DNA of 5,422 bases from Acidimicrobiales bacterium (GTDB lineage Bacteria; Actinomycetota; Acidimicrobiia; Acidimicrobiales; Palsa-688), in NCBI GenBank assembly GCA_030039575.1, contig JASHVH010000328.1, forward strand, positions 1-5,422, read 5' to 3'. Made by a program: the position numbers and the translations under genes. The notes beneath the pieces are model-generated. The model had not been told where the DNA came from. It searched no databases and was given only the letters and a program-made list of their open reading frames with translations. Positions 4,583-5,422 of the stretch are shown here, one piece after another; the first letter of the stretch is position 1, and each line of letters starts with the position of its first letter.

Positions 4583-5179
4583 GTGACCGAGCGGCGACGG
4601 CAAAGCCTGAGATGGCTTGGCTCGCAGCGAAATACCGTGGTTGCCCTGCTCACGCTGGCCGGCCTCGGCCTTATCATGGGGGCCTGCGGGGATGCGTCTT
4701 CGAAGGGCGTCGCCAGCTTGAGCCACAAAACATCCACCACTGCCGACGCGGGTGCGACAGTGACGACGTTGCCCCCTGGGTACTCTGTCCAGAAGCACCT
4801 TGAGGAATCGATCAGGTTCTCCGAGTGCATGCGCTCGCACGGCGTTCCCAACTTCCCCGATCCCAATAGCTCAGGCGGCTTCGAGTTCAGCTCGAGTAGT
4901 GGTCTCAACCCCGGCAACCCTAGGTTCCAAACCGCGCAAAGCGCTTGCCAGAAGTACCAGGGCCCGAGGCCCTCGGCCGCTCAGCAGGCCCAAGCGGAGC
5001 AGCAGGCGCTCGCCTTCTCGGCCTGCATGCGTGCCCACGGCTTACCCAACTTCCCTGACCCCACCTTCGGGCCCAACGGAGCGATCAACAGGAACTACGG
5101 GCCGGGCAATGCCAACCCGGGCAATATCAACCCCAACTCACCTGCGTACCAGGCCGCCATCAAGAAATGCAACCCGTGA
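4583..5179 (+). CDS. Lipoprotein with two CMRxHGxPNFPDP repeats
   Basis: This is a predicted surface lipoprotein of unknown function (198 residues; 212 if the GTG at 4541 is used). From 4583 it has a basic n-region (MTERRRQSLRWLGSQR), a hydrophobic core (TVVALLTLAGLGLI, 18-31) and a lipobox-like MGAC, with Cys35 as the likely lipid anchor. A Ser/Thr-rich linker follows. Two repeat units come next, about residues 79-122 and 145-196. Each starts FSxCMRxHG(V/L)PNFPDP, runs through a Gly/Asn/Pro-rich stretch (the second has NPGNINPNSP) and closes with (F/Y)QxA...C. Each unit thus has two cysteines 40 or 48 residues apart, which could form disulfides outside the membrane. Similar CMRxHG-type proteins are common in actinobacteria, sometimes beside export genes, but I know of no proven function. 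The stop overlaps a possible GTG start (GTGA at 5176-5179). The family call is firm; the start is less so. Confidence 0.85.
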   Translation: MTERRRQSLRWLGSQRNTVVALLTLAGLGLIMGACGDASSKGVASLSHKTSTTADAGATVTTLPPGYSVQKHLEESIRFSECMRSHGVPNFPDPNSSGGFEFSSSSGLNPGNPRFQTAQSACQKYQGPRPSAAQQAQAEQQALAFSACMRAHGLPNFPDPTFGPNGAINRNYGPGNANPGNINPNSPAYQAAIKKCNP

Positions 5180-5397
5180 AGAGGCGATTGTGGTCAGTTC
5201 TCGGGACTGCAGCTCGAACTGGTGGCCGGGTGGACAGGTCTGGGGGCCTAACGGCAACCCGTTGCGCTTCCGGGCAAAAAATCCCCGAAACCGCGACCGG
5301 GTGGTCTTCCTGCGCCCAGGTCGGCTCACAGCGCGAGCCACCGAACAAGTTGCGAAGAGTCTGTGAAGGCACGACTACCCAAAGTGTCTATACCTAG
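5176..5397 (+). pseudogene. Possible decayed gene start coupled to the lipoprotein gene
   Basis: A GTG at 5176-5178 overlaps the lipoprotein TGA in a GTGA arrangement typical of translational coupling. The reading frame starts MKRRLWSVLGTA, which resembles the basic-then-hydrophobic start of a membrane-anchored protein. No hydrophobic segment follows: from about residue 13 it becomes Arg/Thr/Ser/Gly-rich and ends at 5397 after 73 codons. In actinobacteria, genes for CMRxHG proteins can be followed by export components whose N-termini look like this, so it may be the frameshifted stub of such a gene. It may equally be a chance ORF. A hairpin AACGG-CAAC-CCGTT lies at 5250-5263. Confidence 0.25.
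5276..5301 (-). terminator. Weak possible minus-strand terminator
   Basis: On the minus strand, CCCGG and TCGGG form a 5-bp stem (one G-T pair) with an 8-base loop, followed by GA and six consecutive T (5281-5276). The stem is weak, but a T6 run directly after a stem is unusual in this GC-rich DNA. It would suit a minus-strand gene entering from the right edge. Confidence 0.25.
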
Positions 5398-5422
5398 TCC
5401 TCGTTTACCTCGTCCCCGTTCG
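5394..5422 (-). CDS. Possible C-terminal end of a minus-strand gene from the right edge
   Basis: One minus-strand frame is open from the window edge and ends at a TAG (5396-5394). It reads NGDEVNED as its last residues, with codons mostly ending in G or C. A possible terminator lies about 95 bases downstream. Eight codons are far too few to identify a gene, and the openness may be chance. Confidence 0.25.

Overview
The window is GC-rich bacterial DNA and very probably comes from an actinomycete (Actinomycetota). The evidence is high G/C at third codon positions, GTG and TTG starts, a mycothiol-dependent maleylpyruvate isomerase-family protein (mycothiol is an actinobacterial thiol), a large LuxR-family ATPase (LAL) regulator, and a lipoprotein with CMRxHGxPxFPDP repeats of a kind I know mainly from actinobacteria. 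I cannot name the genus. No mobile element, CRISPR array, tRNA or rRNA was seen.

Layout. Positions 1-760 hold two minus-strand genes. One runs off the left edge (<1-182) and encodes the N-terminus of an exported protein with a clear signal peptide. The other (442-657) encodes a 71-residue protein of unknown function, followed by a strong hairpin terminator at 380-409. The two genes start with the same module: a perfect palindrome CTACGG-N5-CCGTAG, then 71-72 bp, a GGAGGA ribosome site and the codons for Met-Gly-Thr. The copies lie at 168-276 and 643-750 and diverge inside the genes, so this is a duplicated control region, probably serving a small regulon.

Positions 746-1051 have no convincing gene. 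They hold a plus-strand intrinsic terminator (966-989) and, directly after it, a segment that can pair over 13 consecutive positions with the ribosome site and TTG start of the next gene. That gene (1052-3799) encodes a 915-residue LAL regulator with an N-terminal ATPase, a long helical repeat region and a C-terminal LuxR helix-turn-helix. The arrangement suggests that the regulator is itself controlled through its leader RNA.

The LAL gene converges, with a 10 bp gap, on a minus-strand gene (3810-4442) for a 210-residue mycothiol-dependent maleylpyruvate isomerase-like protein. It keeps all three metal-ligand positions but has a short C-terminal domain. A divergent intergenic region with a -10-like element inside an inverted repeat separates it from a plus-strand lipoprotein gene (4583-5179, alternative start 4541). 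The right end (5180-5422) has a GTGA-coupled ORF that looks like a decayed gene start. It may also hold the last codons of a minus-strand gene entering from the right edge.

How the genes work together is inference. A LuxR-type regulator lies near two genes preceded by symmetric sites of the kind bound by LuxR/NarL-type dimers, but nothing in the sequence proves that this LAL protein binds them.
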